Shown here piece by piece: positions 1 through 13,993 of a stretch of 52,667 nucleotides of DNA. The position numbers and the translations under genes were made by a program. The notes beneath the pieces were generated by a model. The model made no database searches. It was not told the DNA's origin and saw nothing but the letters and a program-made list of their open reading frames with translations. The DNA is from Saccoglossus kowalevskii (lineage: Eukaryota; Hemichordata; Enteropneusta; Harrimaniidae), in assembly GCF_000003605.2 (NCBI RefSeq), contig NW_003116452.1:871664-924330 (forward strand). Reading direction: 5' to 3'. Numbering within the stretch: position 1 is the first letter of the stretch; each line of letters starts with the position of its first letter.

Positions 1-2460
1 GTTAACGTTGGCATCACAAATTGACGTTCAGATTGGCATCATGTATTAACGTACAGGTTGGCATCATGTATTAACGTACAGGTTGGCATCACAGATTGGC
101 ATCACAGATTGACGTTCACGTTGGCATCACAGATTGACGTTTACGTTGGCATCACGTATTAACGTACAGGTCGGCATCACGTATTAACGTAAGATTTTTA
201 TTATAGATTGGCATCACAGATTGACATCACAGATTGACGTTCGGGTTGGCATCACAGATTGACATTCAGGTTGACGTTCAGGTTGGCATCATGCATTAAC
301 GTAAGATTTTTATTATAGATTGACATCACAGACTGACGTTCAGGTTGGCATCACAGATTGATATCACAGATTGACGTTCAGGTTGGCATCACAGATTGAC
401 GTTCAGTTTGGCATCACGTATTAACGTAGAGGTTGGTATCACAGATTGACGTTCAGGTTGGCATCACAGATTGACGTACAGGTTGGCATTACAGATTACC
501 ACCACAGATTAGCGTTCAGGTTGGCATCATAGATTGACGTTCAGGTTGGCATCACAGATTGACGTTCAGGTTGGCATCACAGATTGACATCACAGATTGA
601 CGTTCAGGTTGGCATCACAGATTGACGTACAGGTTGGCATCACAGATTGACGTTCAGGTTGGCATCACAGATTGACGTTCAGGTTGGCATCACAGATTGA
701 CTTACAGATTGACGTTCAGTTTGGCATCATGTGTTAACGTTCAGGTTGGCATCACGTATTAACGTACATGTTGGCATCACGTATTAACGTACAGGTTGGC
801 ATCACGTATTAACGTTCAGGTTGGCATCACGTATTAACGTACAGGTTAGCATCACGTATTAACGTTCAGGTTGGCATCACGTAATAAGGTACAGGTTAGC
901 ATCACGTATTAACGTACAGGTTGGCATCACAGATTGACATCAGAGTTTGACGTTCAGGTTGGCATCACAAATTGACGTTCAGGTTGGCATCACGTATAAA
1001 CGTACAGGTTGGCATCACGTATTAACGTACAAGTTGTCATCACGTATTAACGTTCAGGTTGGCATCACGTAATAACGTACAGGTTGGCATGACGTATTAC
1101 CGTAAGGTTGGCATCACAGATTGACATCATAGATTGACGTTCAGGTTGGCATCACGTATTAACGTAATGTTGGTATCACAGATTGACATCACAGACTGAC
1201 GTTCAGGTTGGCATCACAGATTGACATCACAGATTGACGTTTGGGTTGGCATCACAGATTGACGTTCAGGTTGGCATCACGTATAAACGTACAGGTTGGC
1301 ATCACGTATTAACGTACAAGTTGGCATCACGTATTAACGTTCAGGTTGGCATCACGTAATAACGTACAGGTTGGCATGACGTATTACCGTAAGGTTGGCA
1401 TCACAGATTGACATCATAGATTGACGTTCAGGTTGGCATCACGTATTAACGTAATGTTGGTATCACAGATTGACATCACAGACTGACGTTCAGGTTGGCA
1501 TCACAGATTGACATTACAGATTGACGTTTAGGTTGGCATCACAGATTGACGTTCAGGTTGGCATCACAGATTGACGTACATGTTGGCATCACAGATTGAC
1601 GTTTAGTTTGGCATCACAGATTGACGTTCAGGTTGCATCACAGATTGACTTACAAGTTGGCATCACAGATTGACGTTCAGGATGGCATCACACATTGACG
1701 TACAGGTTGGCATCAGATATTGACGTTCAGTTTGGCATCACAGATTGACGTTCAGGTTGGCATCACAGATTGACGTACATGTTGGCATCACAGATTGACG
1801 TTCAGGTTGGCATCACAGATTGACGTTCAGGTTGCACCACAGATTGACTTACAGGTTGGCATCACAGATTACCATCACATATTGACGTTCAGGTTGGCAT
1901 CACAGATTGACATCACAGATTGACATTCAGTTTGGCATCACAGATTGACTTTCAGGTTGGCATCACAGATTACCATCACAGATTGACATCACAGATTGAC
2001 GTTCAGGTTGGCATCACAGATTACCATCACATATTGACGTTCAGGTTGGCATCACAGATTGACATCACAGATTGACGTTCAGGTTGGCATCACAGATTAC
2101 CATCACAGATTGACGTTCAGGTTGGCATCACAGATTGACATCACAGACTGACGTTCAGGTTGGCATCACAGATTAACATCACAGATTGACGTTCAGGTTG
2201 ACATCACAGATTGACGTTCAGGTTGGCATCACAGATTGACATCACAAATTGACGTTCAGTTTGGCATCACAGATTGACACCACAAATTGACGTTCAGGTT
2301 GACATGACAAATTGACGTTCAGGTTGGCATCACAAATAGACATGCAGGTTGGCATCACGGATTGGGATGTTGTGCAGATTGACGTGTTGGTTGGCACTAC
2401 AGAATGACATGCAGGTTGGCGTAACAGCTTATTGTGCTAGTTGACATCACATATTGACGG
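1..2460. repeat. 25-bp satellite array (two unit variants)
   Basis: Tandem array of units about 25 bp long, close to 100 copies, already running at the left edge. Two unit types are mixed: one built on GGTTGGCATCACAGATTGAC followed by GTTCA, the other on GGTTGGCATCACGTATTAAC followed by GTACA. Shorter inserts of the type GATTGACATCACA are interspersed. The unit length is not a multiple of three and the frames are not conserved, so it is not coding. From about 2330 the array decays and blends into the neighbouring 38-bp satellite. Copy number is a hand estimate. Confidence 0.97.
974..1534. repeat. Higher-order repeat: two 287-bp blocks inside the satellite
   Basis: A block of about 11 to 12 basic units occurs twice in direct succession with an offset of 287 bp. 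For example, the string ending in the rare variant GTATAAACGT is at 974 and again at 1261, and the rare junction ACTGACGTTCAGG is at about 1195 and 1482. Shared rare variants (GACGTATTACCGTAAGG, ATTAACGTAATGTTGG) mark the block, so it was copied as a whole. A second, shorter duplication with an offset of 199 bp is visible at 1571 and 1770. Confidence 0.85.
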
Positions 2461-3408
2461 GCAGATTGATGTGACACTACTTGTATATGTCACGTCGTGC
2501 AGAATGATGTTATACTATCTGTATATGTCGCATCGTGCAGATTGACATCACACTACCTGTATATGTCACGTCGTGCAGATTGAAGTCACACTACCTGTAT
2601 ATGTCACTTCGTGCAGATTGATGTCACACTGTCTGTATATGTCACGTCGTGCAGATTGATGTCACACTATCTGTATATGTCACGTCGTGGAGATTGATTT
2701 CACACAAACTGCATATGTCACGTAGTGGATATTGATTTCACACAAACTCTATGTCACTTAGTGGATATTGATGTCACACTACCTGTATATGTCACGTCGT
2801 TCAGATTGATTTCACACTATCTGTATATGTCACGTCGTTCAGATTGATTTCACACTACCTCTATATGTCACGTAGTGGATATTGATGTCACATTACCTGT
2901 ATATGTCACGTCCTGCAGATTGATGTCACACTACCTGTATATGTCATGTAGTGCCGATTGATGTCACACTACCTGTATATGTCATGTAGTGCACATTGAT
3001 GTCACAATACCTGTATATGTCACTTCGTGCAGATTGGTGTCACACTACCTGTATATGTCACGTCGTGCAGATTGATGTCACACTACCTGTATATGTCACG
3101 TCGTGCAGATTGAAGTCACACTACCTGTATATGTCACTTCGTGCAGATTGATATCACACTATCTGTATATGTCACGTCGTGCAGATTGATGTCACACTAC
3201 CTGTATATGTCACGCCGTGCAGATTGATGTCACACTATGTGTATATGTCACGTAGTGCAGATTGACATCACACTACCTGTATATGTCACGTCGTGGAGAT
3301 TGATTTCACACAAACTGTATATGTCACGTCGTGGAGATTGATTTCACACCAATTGTATATGTCAATTCGTGCAGATTGACGTCACACTACCTGTATATGT
3401 CACGTCGT
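2461..3408. repeat. 38-bp satellite array
   Basis: About 25 tandem copies of a 38-bp unit that reads CTGTATATGTCACGTCGTGC followed by AGATTGATGTCACACTAC, with scattered variants (CGTAGTG, ATTTCACACAAAC). The AGATTGATGTCACA part closely resembles the GATTGACATCACA inserts of the adjoining 25-bp array, so the two satellites appear related. It ends abruptly at about 3408 in unique sequence. No coding capacity. Confidence 0.96.
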
Positions 3409-6400
3409 GTCATTGTTTATATTTGTGTTCGAGCCTGTGCCCTGCTTTGTAATTGTCCGCAGATCACGGCAACCCACTGCTGAAATTCACTTCTCAGTCA
3501 TCAATGCTATAAAATGATTACCTATAACGGAGATGTGTTCGCGTCACTGCATAAACCTACGTGTGCACAGCACAGCAGGATATGTGCATGTTCACAGTTT
3601 ATTGAGTTTTGCACAAATATTTGCCTAGAATCCAGCGAGACATGAGGAACTGTTCTCATATAAAGCCCCACTGAATATGGGTGCGGTTCGTTAATCTCTT
3701 TCAAAGAAATTAACGATAGTTTAATTCGTCTGGCTTATTAGTAGTACTATTCAATTATCTTATCACGTGTGATTAGGCACTGATAACGGTAGTTTTCTGA
3801 GCCATGCACAATATGCTAGAAAGTTGCATCTGGTGAGATATTCTGTCACTAATTCACGGATATGTGTCAGTAATTGCTTGATGCTTTGCATGCCTCCAAA
3901 CTTGTCCACTTTCCAGTATTGCCCAACTTTCAAAAACATTATTTTGTACAAGACACTAAAAAAAGGGCAGGTGGCCCGTACTGAAAATACAACAGGTAAA
4001 TGATTGCGCCTTGATTGCTTTTCATGATTCTTGAGATATATGACATACGTCGTGATGAAATAAGTTTAAATCGACGCCAAAATCTCGTAGTTATGCGCCT
4101 GTGTTTTCTGCGTATGTGAGTACAACCTTGGGACAAATAATAAACAAAATCGCGCACATTTGATAGAGGAAAATAATTTTCATCAACGTCATTTTAAAAA
4201 TGCAGAAAAGTGAAGAAGAAAAAATATTTTCACAGTGTTAAGCTATCACACACAGATTTTCTAATTGCCAATCCCCAAGATTATCATATCGTTCATTTTC
4301 AGTCACCGCCCAAACGTACAGTCAACACATACAGCTATTTCATTCACTATACCATCGCAAGTCGTGGTAATAATACAGCTACATAGCCTGGTTTCCATGA
4401 TAATCGCCTGTAATTGATCATGTTTTCTTTTAATCCTGTTATTTTTTTTGGCAATTGATAATTTGAAAACAATGCATGGTTGGTTTCCGATCGCTAATGA
4501 TGTTTACTGACTACGACAATAGTGGGTGAGTATGAACAAGACAAGGTCATTAACCCGATTACTCTAATTAGACGTGTCATATAATGACCATGCCTTCATC
4601 GATAATTGATATGACGTCATCGATCAATGGACATCTCAATATGCGCCAATATTCTCTCTGCGTGATGTGTTTGCTGTATATATAAAAAAAAAACATCAAT
4701 GTAACTATGTTTTCAAATGTATGTGTTCCGATCGTGAATTGTGAATGAATGTGGGAGTAGGTGTTTCCAAGCCTTCCCAATAATGGCCGAAACCATGTTC
4801 GCGTAAAAATAGTAGTACTGTGCTTGCGGATAAATACCCGAGGTCAAGAAATTTTGAATGAAACATTGTTTAGTGAAAAAATAGGTGATGTTTATCGAGA
4901 TACATATTGTATGGACCTATAGAGTTACGCCAAACACGGCGAATATTTACTCGTAAAAGAAGATGGTATATTTGTGCATTGTGTGTCCGGCCGTTCATTG
5001 GTCATTGTTCTTTCTTCAGATATATGTGCTGCGTGGATTTTCTAGTTTCTAATGATCAATTTCTTAAAGTTGAATGCTACTCTCGATTTGCGCATAATTA
5101 GCGCATATAGCAATAATTAATGTAAAACTCTTCTATAATTATTCGTTTTATTATTAGTCAACAGTATGTGAACTTTTTTAGTTCACTCTCAATCTGTTTT
5201 TTACTGTAAAATAATATGCATAACATGCTATTTTAGCAGCAGTTTCCGTAGACCACAACGAAAACACATTTCCTCGATAAAACTCACTAAAAATATTGTC
5301 ATTTTTTTAATACTTCTAGACATCAAAAAGTACTTTGCAATACACTATATAAAATATATATAAAATGTCAAATATGTAAAAATGACAAAAAATACAATAT
5401 TTTTACTTCTGTGTAGTATTCTACCTTAAAGCGCTACAATCGTCGCCTCGTGTTTTGTTCAATATGGGACCGATAACGACGAATAAACGCGTTTAAAATA
5501 GGTGGGTGAGCGCACATATTTGGATCAGTAACAACGTCTACAAAACACAGATGTAAATATCACGACCCCTCCCCCATTGTTTACAAACAATGTTCTTATA
5601 GTTACAACGGTTGTATTTATTTACACTACTAAGAATCGCACTGACTCAAAACTGTCTGCCGAGTGCATATTTGCAAACCGCGATATTGAAAATATTTTCT
5701 CAGCCAGTGTTACCTATTAACGAGCTCCGCTTGTTACCCAGAGCGCTGATCATTGGTAGTAAATATTGATACAATGGTCCGCGCTTACTGCCCACTCATC
5801 GTGGCTTTCATGATCTCGTCGCCGGGATGTAGCTGTATTGAATTAATTTATAACGTTTATAATTTTTTGTTGTGAATCAGTCGAACAAAATACAGAAGAA
5901 TATTTTATTAAGCGCAACTGAATATTGGAGACTTAGGCGAATGTTTTTAATAAAAAGAAAACATGGGATACGACGAAGAAGCCGTAAGCAGCGAATAGCG
6001 GGATTTGGATCGAAGACAAAACGTGTTACATTCGCTGGCCGTGAGCATACACTGCTAATGAGATAGCGTCAATGAAAAAAAACTCCCTAATAACAGTAGT
6101 AACACGCGTGCTTATTGAATAACACATTTTCTTCCAATCGACGCCCCTAAACAATTCATGTTGTTAGCGAGTATGACTTTAGACAGATCAACCTGGAATA
6201 GTTCTTTATAAATTGGAATTGAATCACTCCTCCGTTGGACTCATTGGAACCTTCTTTAAGGTCTAATTGCGCGGAGGAATAACGTTACTGAACGATCTCT
6301 CAATGTTACTACTCACAATTATCCGTTAAAGGCTTTTGTGGAATCTTGAAATTAGTTGCATGTTACAACGTCGGGTAACCGACACTGGTTCAATAAAGAA

Positions 6401-6610
6401 AGGCTGATGGAGATCCCGATGCCTGCCTTTATTAAGCTCGAGTCTCGAATTCGAATGAATGACAGTTTTGTGTTGAAAGGGGGCCTTTCTGTAATTTCTA
6501 AAGGTAAACAAACTATAACCAAACATTGTTATGATTTGGCGTGTTATTTGAGTTGATCATTGGCGCAGTATAGCAAATAAGATAATAAAAGGATTAGGCA
6601 CATATATGTT
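3409..6610. other. Intergenic, no gene recognised
   Basis: AT-rich unique-looking sequence. Open frames of 60 to 72 codons on both strands have no recognisable domain, no good splice borders and no family resemblance, so I treat them as chance. No RNA gene recognised. Confidence 0.6.
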
Positions 6611-6645
6611 GTTATTGTTGCTGATGGTGACGATGACAGTTATGA

Positions 6646-6689
<44 letters not shown>

Positions 6690-6845
6690 ATGACGATGTG
6701 ACGATGACGATGATGATGATGATGTTGATGATGATGATGAGTTGTTGTTATTGTTGTTGTTGTTGTTTTTGTTGGTGTCGTTGTTGCTGGTGTTGTTACT
6801 GCTGCTGCAGATATGATGTTGTTATTATTGTTTTTGTTTCACTTG
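6611..6845. repeat. Cryptically simple triplet repeat (GCT / GAT / GTT)
   Basis: A run of imperfect trinucleotide repeats that shifts from CTG/GCT to GAT/GAC to GTT/TTG. Any frame through it gives low-complexity Met/Leu/Asp or Cys strings, so the opening at 6698-7048 is an artefact of the repeat. Such sites are commonly length-polymorphic. Confidence 0.93.
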
Positions 6846-9800
6846 TTGTTCCCGCAGATTTTGTCACTGATGCTGCTTCCGCCGTCGCCGATGCTATTTT
6901 GTCGGGCTTTCATAATCTTCACACCAGAAACTCTGTGCATTGTAAGCGAAAACCTCTCATTTATGTGTGTTATTCAGCATGCATGTCTGGTTCTTTTCAC
7001 CTAGGCATGAAGTCTTTATTAGCTAGATTCGAAATTAGCTCAAATTAGTCGTATTAATTTCTGTCCAATCAAAAAGTCATCTAAACGTAATAACGAGTGT
7101 TTAATGGGGGAGACAAAATATATGGTGAATGAACTAATAGCGACGTTGGCTGAGAGAGGACAAATAGTAATATTAAGTCGTTCACATAATGTGGCGAAAA
7201 CACTGCTAATGAGGGTTATTATAGCAAAGGAAATGAGAGGTAATTCCAACCAAGGATCCACTCTTATGCACCCCCAATGACAAGTAGGCAAATCATAGTG
7301 TATGTGATTTTACTCCTTTTTAAACAGTACGTGGCCGACTATTGGCGAGTTGAACGGACAAAAAAGCAATAATTATCGGGTATGTGGAGGTAAGCGGCCG
7401 TAAAGACCAATTGCATGCATATGATGGCTGACAACACACGCTTCAAATGCCATTCATATACTCAATATACTGCTAGGAAATATGATTTCCCAATTATTTG
7501 GGCTTACGCCTTCACAGGTCACACGCTTTATGAAAGGCCAACTGAGAGGTGCGTTCGCCAGAGGAGGGAGTTATTCTAAATGACGGTGTAATTATTTTAA
7601 TTTTTTGCCCAAATCATATCCGATAGTCCAGCATATGATCATTATTTTCAACTCAATGGCGGAGATACTTAAATTCCAATTAGTTTTATATATATTTTCA
7701 ACAAACGTTGTTTATCGAGCGGAGTGTATTTTTTTTTTTATTTGTGATATTGCCAGCGATTGATATTTCAGTGGTGATACATAACACCATCATTTTAATG
7801 TCTGGCTTTTTTTTTTCTGAAACGATCCACGAAGTGGAAAGCATTTCTTTTTGATGTGTACTGCTTTCCTTTGAATTTACGAAGAAGTCAAAGCGGCGGT
7901 AGGGGTAATGAGAGAAGGATAATAGTATTATTGTGATTCTAATGAAAACACACGTCATTATAGCAAATCATCGATAGAATAGTGAAAATAAATAGTTTGA
8001 AATCAAGTACACCGCGATGACAATGCGGGATATAACGAGGTAGGAATATTGCAAACAAACAAGACCCAGCTACCCCGTGTTAGCTAATGGTTATATATAA
8101 TTCAATCCTATGGGGAAAATTTGAACTCCTACTTTTCTAACTGCCGCGGCCTGCTGAGCTCAAATTTGCACGGATCTAACAATTGCGTTGAACGCTGCAC
8201 AGTAAATCGAGCCGGTCTTTGTGTTGGTTCTTCGTGTAGCAAGCAATAGATTCACGTCACGTAATTGCCCCTGTATTTACTATCATTATCTGTGAAAACA
8301 AATTAGGTGATATTAGTTAGAGTTAGGTTAGACTCGGCGGATAAATAGGAGAATACACTCGGCAGCACATATCCTAGGGGGTTCAGTATTTGGCTCAAAT
8401 AATTTACATGGTGTCTTTTGAAAATATGTATAATGTGAATAAGAGTTGTTTAGAAGGTTATTCCATGGATACCCATTACCTCATTTCTCGACGTGCAAAA
8501 GTGAAAATTATCTGATCCTTTCATTGTTGAAGGGTTATTCATTGGTTATCAAACCGCGTGAGCCTTCGAGCTTTTCATTGCGGAAAATGAAGGAAAATTG
8601 AACTGTTTAAAAAAGTAATTCTGGCATAGAAATACAGATGCCAAAATTGTCTCACCTTTATACAGTTTGAAGGCGACATCGTACAACGTATGCGACGAAT
8701 CAACAAGAGGTCATAGATCAGATCAATTTTATATTTTTGCTAAAAAAAAACCATATCATCTTTGGAAATCGATTCATAATTCAGACAATGCATACAGATG
8801 TTAAAATTCATGAAACTTTGGTCTCTGGTTATAATTTTTTATAAAAAGCTCATTTGCTCGTTTACAGAGTTCAACAAAGTGAATATCTTTTCAACGCTAT
8901 AGATTTGTGTATTCTATATATCACGAATGACATACGTATTAACGTGCTGTAAACTGTGTTTGCCGTCAGTGACGCAAACTGACAAAAGCCTAATACACTT
9001 GGAAAATTACCAACCATGTGCCTTGTAGTAGGAGCGATTGCTAACAGAGCGGAGTGTTTGTTTTTGTCGGCTAATGTGTTAATGTGTTTAATTGATAACA
9101 TGCATTGATTAAGTATATTTTTTTCCTCATCACAATTTGAACCACATTTTAAAGAATCATACTACTTCAATTAAAAAAATAATGGAAACTTTTAACCTTA
9201 AACAATCGATTGAAGAGTATGAAAGCGAGTGAAAGAGAAAAATAAAATAAAAATATGATATAAAAATAAGTCATTCATTTATTTTGGGTAATGGCAAAGC
9301 GTAAAATTATTAAGCTTAATTGCTTCCGCGAATTTAGGGCCTATAATTATTGTCATAGACGCGCACATGCGCCGAGTAACGCCGGCGTATTGCTCCTAGC
9401 ACACGGCAATCAACTCCGGTAGTATTTTAAATAAATATGATTCCTACCCTTGCACGGTATACCTACGACCCCTGAATATGGTCTCATCAACGATGACCGC
9501 GATATACGCTTAAATGCAAGGTTGTATAAAGGCCAATTACTTGATAAGTAGTACCCTCAATCAAACGCAAGACATTTGGCGCCTTTTTTGGCTTGGCAGT
9601 CTATGATATTTGTCGCGGTGAAAGATTATTGTCCAGCTACAGCCGCCGACTGAACTTGCCTATTTTCTTTTATCTGTTTTTTTTCTATCATTACGGGTAG
9701 AAAATACTATGCCGTATACATTGTAAATAGTCAGGGGCGTAAATAGGCACTGAAAGAAGAATCTGTTGATTAGTGTTTCTTATTAAATGCATGCTGACAA

Positions 9801-12800
9801 CATCCTGCAAAATACGATGGTATTAGAGCGATCGTGGGAAATACGGTGGCCTTTACATCGATCTCGGACAACATGCGAAATACGACGGACGGCTTCGGAG
9901 AATTCGTGTTCAACAATTCATAAACCTCCACATCGTGTCATTTTGTTTGTCTCCAATGCAGCTAAAATGAAATCGGAAACCATTATTACGACATAGGCAT
10001 CGTTGCAAGCATGGTACATAGATAATTACACGCTGTGTCTAGACAATTTGGAATCTAACAAATAGAAAATAAGTGGGCTCCTCAGACAGTTGATATGACG
10101 AGTCACAACACACTCATTATGTTCAACTTAACAATTTCTTCCAAAGAGAAATCGCAATTATGAGGATTGCCATCCAATTGATAACAAACATTTTTGAGCT
10201 TCGTTTGTTGAAAAGTTTTTTTTTTTTTTAAATGCCACCTGGGTCTCAAGAGTGTCAGCATCTGAGAGCTGGGTGCCTGTCAGGAAGGGGTGTATGTGTA
10301 ACATGTTGGTACGACAGTGGGTATAATCCAACCCGTCGACCACACCCTAAACTTACACACCCATCAGAAGGAAACTCCGTTTATGTTTCGTTGATTTGTA
10401 CTTTTGAATATTTACCTATCATATGCAAGCCCCTGGTCGTATCAAATCCATTGGGTGGTCAATTTTAATTCTTTATCACTATCACCATACCATATTTCAG
10501 GACTTGTGTAGAAACTTGATTATCTAACATTCAATAAATATAGGAATATATCATGTGCAGTAAATGTGCAGTAATTATTCGACAAATGCCGAGGTTTCTT
10601 GTAATCAGAGTGTATTTACTTGTTGGCTTAAAGATGGCAAAACAAGCCTACGACTTCGTTGTAAGCACCATTTGATTTTACGAGGTAGAACTATAGAGAA
10701 CGCTAAACACGCGTGTCAAGCCTTACAATATGGGAAATAGGGCGGGCTAACGAGCAGAGAAGATCGGGTCGTAAACCAAATCATGTAGAAAGTAATAGAA
10801 TATTTAGAAAATGAATTGTAATAGACAACATTTACTGTGCGTAATGAATTGTTGCTTGGGGGTAATATAAGCGATTATATTATCTGCGATGGGATGAGAA
10901 AGGCGTAAATACGAGCAGGGAAATTCTTTGCTCTCGCCACTCAAGCAGTTTTATGACGGAACTCAATATAGAAGTAGATAAAAGGAGACATGCTCCGAAA
11001 TGCCATAAAAATGGCAATTTTCCACAACATGAACACACAAGCACACATTATTTTCTTGGGTTAATCGAAAGAGGGAATTATGAGGACGTGGTGATTCGTG
11101 TTCACGACTAGGTCGTGAAAGGTGCACCAAAGTGCAGACACTCGACTTTATACTCGTAAATCAGTGCGTGTGCTTACTCCAGGCATGCAATGTGAAGTGT
11201 CACAGTGATGGAGCTCCAAGATGTCATTATTCCTGTTTTGATGAACCAAATAATTAGTCTTTCACCATTCTTCTACTACTTGACTTAGCTGACACGCATG
11301 GGTGGTTCGCATCAAACAGGCCGGTGGTCGATACTCAAATGTTTCCTTGCAAATATACTTTTAACTTTGTCGCATGAAATGTGGCCGAATTATTTTTGCT
11401 CATACTGTTTGACAGCTATTATTTTGTCGCCCAATGATTAAATAAAAAAAATAAACAAATAGATGTTGCGCATATAAAAGTATCTCCAATTGACAAAGTT
11501 GATATAACCGTTTATCATTAGACATTCGTGGCATGTATACAGATAGGCATGTTGGTGAAACAACAAACACACAAACAATACCAAGGCAACATATTGTGGT
11601 ATACTAACATGAATTTCTAACAAAAAAAAACGCGATTTCTTTATTTCACACAATTTCAACTCTCGACATTTGAGAAGAAGTGAAATCACAAACCGTGAAT
11701 GCCTAGAAGCGATCCGAAATTCTTGCTGTTCATAAAATAGAACGCGCCGTACATGGCGTATTTCGTTTAGGTATGCACACAACAGCGTAAATAGTGCGAC
11801 AGGGGGAAGCCGTAATAACACCGGCGGCGGCAAGAGAAAGACTTTATCCGTGTTTGAAAGCGACGAAAATCTCATTCGCGGGAGTAAGGTCATGAAAGGA
11901 TGCAGATCTGCCGAGCAAATAAGGGATAATCAGGAGGAAATGGATGGGATCGGAAGATGTAACGAGTTCAGTTTACTTATCTTGGTTAATCCATGGTTGG
12001 GAGTGGATAGAGGGGCAATGAAGTTGTAATTACACTGCTAATTCGTTTTTCAGCTACATTAAACATCACATTTGATTGGTGAACGAATGTCATTCGTTAA
12101 ATAGAATGAAGAGATTGTCATCGTTAACTGTTGTTTTAGCAAGTTGTTTCCAACCATGCTGTACTAATTATGATTAGATGGCCCTGTGACTACCTCTGGC
12201 TTCCGTGTTGTGTGGATCACATGATTGCATTGTGACGTATGACATTTATTTAAAACAATGTAATGACGTCATATAAACGTGCTGCCTGTGTGAGTAAAAT
12301 ATAGTATGGTTTAAAATAAACATTTAGCATTACACGACATTATGTATATAAAATGTATATGATAGCAGCGGAATCCCTCTATTGAAACTGGTGAATGCGG
12401 CAAGTCCCGTCTGTGGTAGAAATCACTGTGTGTGTTCGTTTCACTTTGACCTACAGATAGGAGCGATCTATTCTACCCTCTTTGTATTTCCCAATATTAT
12501 TCAGCATCACAGAATTCGTCAAACAAAGTAATTAAGTCGAACAAGCATTGGAAACACGGCTACCCCTTGCTGATGTTACGGATAATAAGACGACATACAA
12601 TGATCCTCGAAAAAAAACGATTGACAAACTTGCTAATAGTCTTCAATGCTTGCTTAAGCCTGTTTCCCTCTTCACATTGCACTGACGAGCATTGAAAGGA
12701 GAGACACAAAGCACACTGATGAACGTAGGATTCTGTGTTTTGAAAGAAGGGTAATAATAGGAGCTACTACATCGAAATCCCACCTGAGATGTGGAGATTA

Positions 12801-13737
12801 AGCGGCGAAATATGAGAATAAACTCGGGGAAACAGCATCTCAATTCTCCCTAGCAGATGGGTCACTCCGCGCATTACTACCGTGATGCAAAACTTCGACT
12901 CGGGGTAAAGTTCCGGGCGCCGTACTGGCGGAGTATATCCACATAGAACAAACGAAGGTATTTAGACATAGTCAGTTTTCTTTCTTTAAAATTAAATTAA
13001 ATTGAGACATGGCTACGAAATAAGAAAATTACTAATCCTGCGTAATTGTTGGATGGCTCCTCAACAGAAAAATGTCAGTGCTGTGAGGATTTAATTTGTA
13101 TTGCGGACCGTGAGTGCACGACTGCACAGGTTTGTTAGTGATATACGCGTCCCTTCTCTGGTCAAAGTATCACTAGTTAGATTTCCTCTATGTTATGATA
13201 ACATCAAAAATGGGCGTTAAGACAGAAAAAACAATTCAAACAGGTTCCATAATCTGTTTAGCTTTAGTGAATGACAGCCGCACTTGAAGCCGACTACTGC
13301 GCCACCCAGTCACAATGGCGGCCCATTCAATACGCGAATGATCAGCGGCAACAATACATACCCTAATCGCCTACATCAACCAATAGAATAACGTCACTCA
13401 TCGTGAGTGACAACCTGATTACTAAAAGCCAAGAGAAAGAAATATATTACGAGCAATTAGCGACAATTAGGGCGAGTTAATTAGCAAATATAAAAAAACA
13501 TTACAATGTTTTGTTCACGAAACACGTTAGTTTGTACAAGCTGAATTCAACCGACTCGGACACAAACAGTACATTGTCGGGCGGCAGAGAAAACGTTAGC
13601 ACCTAATACATGTGGGTAGACTGGGGTTTACGAGCGGAGGCGACTGAAATGCCACGAAGTTTGGGACTATACCATTTCTCGACTCCACAATACACAGCGT
13701 TCACAGCAGGTGGTTGCTGTCATACGTACAATAATTG
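6846..13737. other. Intergenic, no gene recognised
   Basis: About 6.9 kb of AT-rich sequence. The longest opening is 151 codons on the minus strand (11438-11893). It is rich in Leu, Phe and Tyr as expected for translated AT-rich DNA and shows no domain. No exon with convincing borders, no RNA gene and no clear mobile element seen. The stretch just upstream of the forkhead gene (about 13300-13737) presumably holds regulatory DNA, but I cannot define elements there. Confidence 0.5.
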
Positions 13738-13799
13738 GTAAACAATAGCAAACAAACACACATGCTCTGTTAGAGTATTTGATTCATAAACATTTGCAT
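13738..13799 (+). promoter_or_regulatory. Cluster of forkhead sites plus a POU octamer upstream of foxQ2
   Basis: Within 62 bp there are four matches to the forkhead core RYAAAYA: GTAAACA at 13738, GCAAACA at 13748, ACAAACA at 13752 and ATAAACA at 13786. A perfect reverse octamer ATTTGCAT sits at 13792-13799. The cluster lies 195-256 bp before the chosen ATG of the first forkhead gene, and a CCAAT box (13823) follows. Binding is inferred from motif matches only. The arrangement would suit auto- or cross-regulation by Fox proteins. Confidence 0.45.
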
Positions 13800-13832
13800 A
13801 CAGATAATAACAGAGGAACGGGCCAATGAGAA

Positions 13833-13846
13833 TCGCCATCTAGTCC
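13833..13846 (-). promoter_or_regulatory. CTCF-like motif before foxQ2
   Basis: On the minus strand this reads GGACTAGATGGCGA, which keeps the central YAGRKGGCG core of the animal CTCF consensus. It lies about 150 bp upstream of the chosen start codon. Motif match only. Confidence 0.3.
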
Positions 13847-13993
13847 GTGCCATCAACGCGACACCGTTAGAGGGTGTGTACTTCGACAAATACACCACTC
13901 CTACGTTTGTACTTTCAACAACACACAAATCAAACAGAGGCAAACAGTAGTTGGATCTGCTACGATCAACGAAACCGGCAGGCAACACCGAAC

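Noticed and set aside
6698-7048. 116-codon opening rich in Met and Cys
   Set aside because: Translation of the triplet repeat and its flank.
8353-8375. U6 snRNA-like fragment (CTCGGCAGCACATATCCTA)
   Set aside because: Matches about 17 of 19 bases near the U6 5' end but diverges on both sides. Too short to call a U6 gene or retrocopy.
11438-11893. 151-codon minus-strand opening
   Set aside because: Starts with ATG, but composition is that of translated AT-rich DNA, no domain or splice context. A few openings of this size are expected by chance.
13874-13993. N-terminal extension of the first FoxQ2 ORF
   Set aside because: The upstream codon is GTG, not ATG; the 40 extra residues show no motif. 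The first ATG is at 13994.
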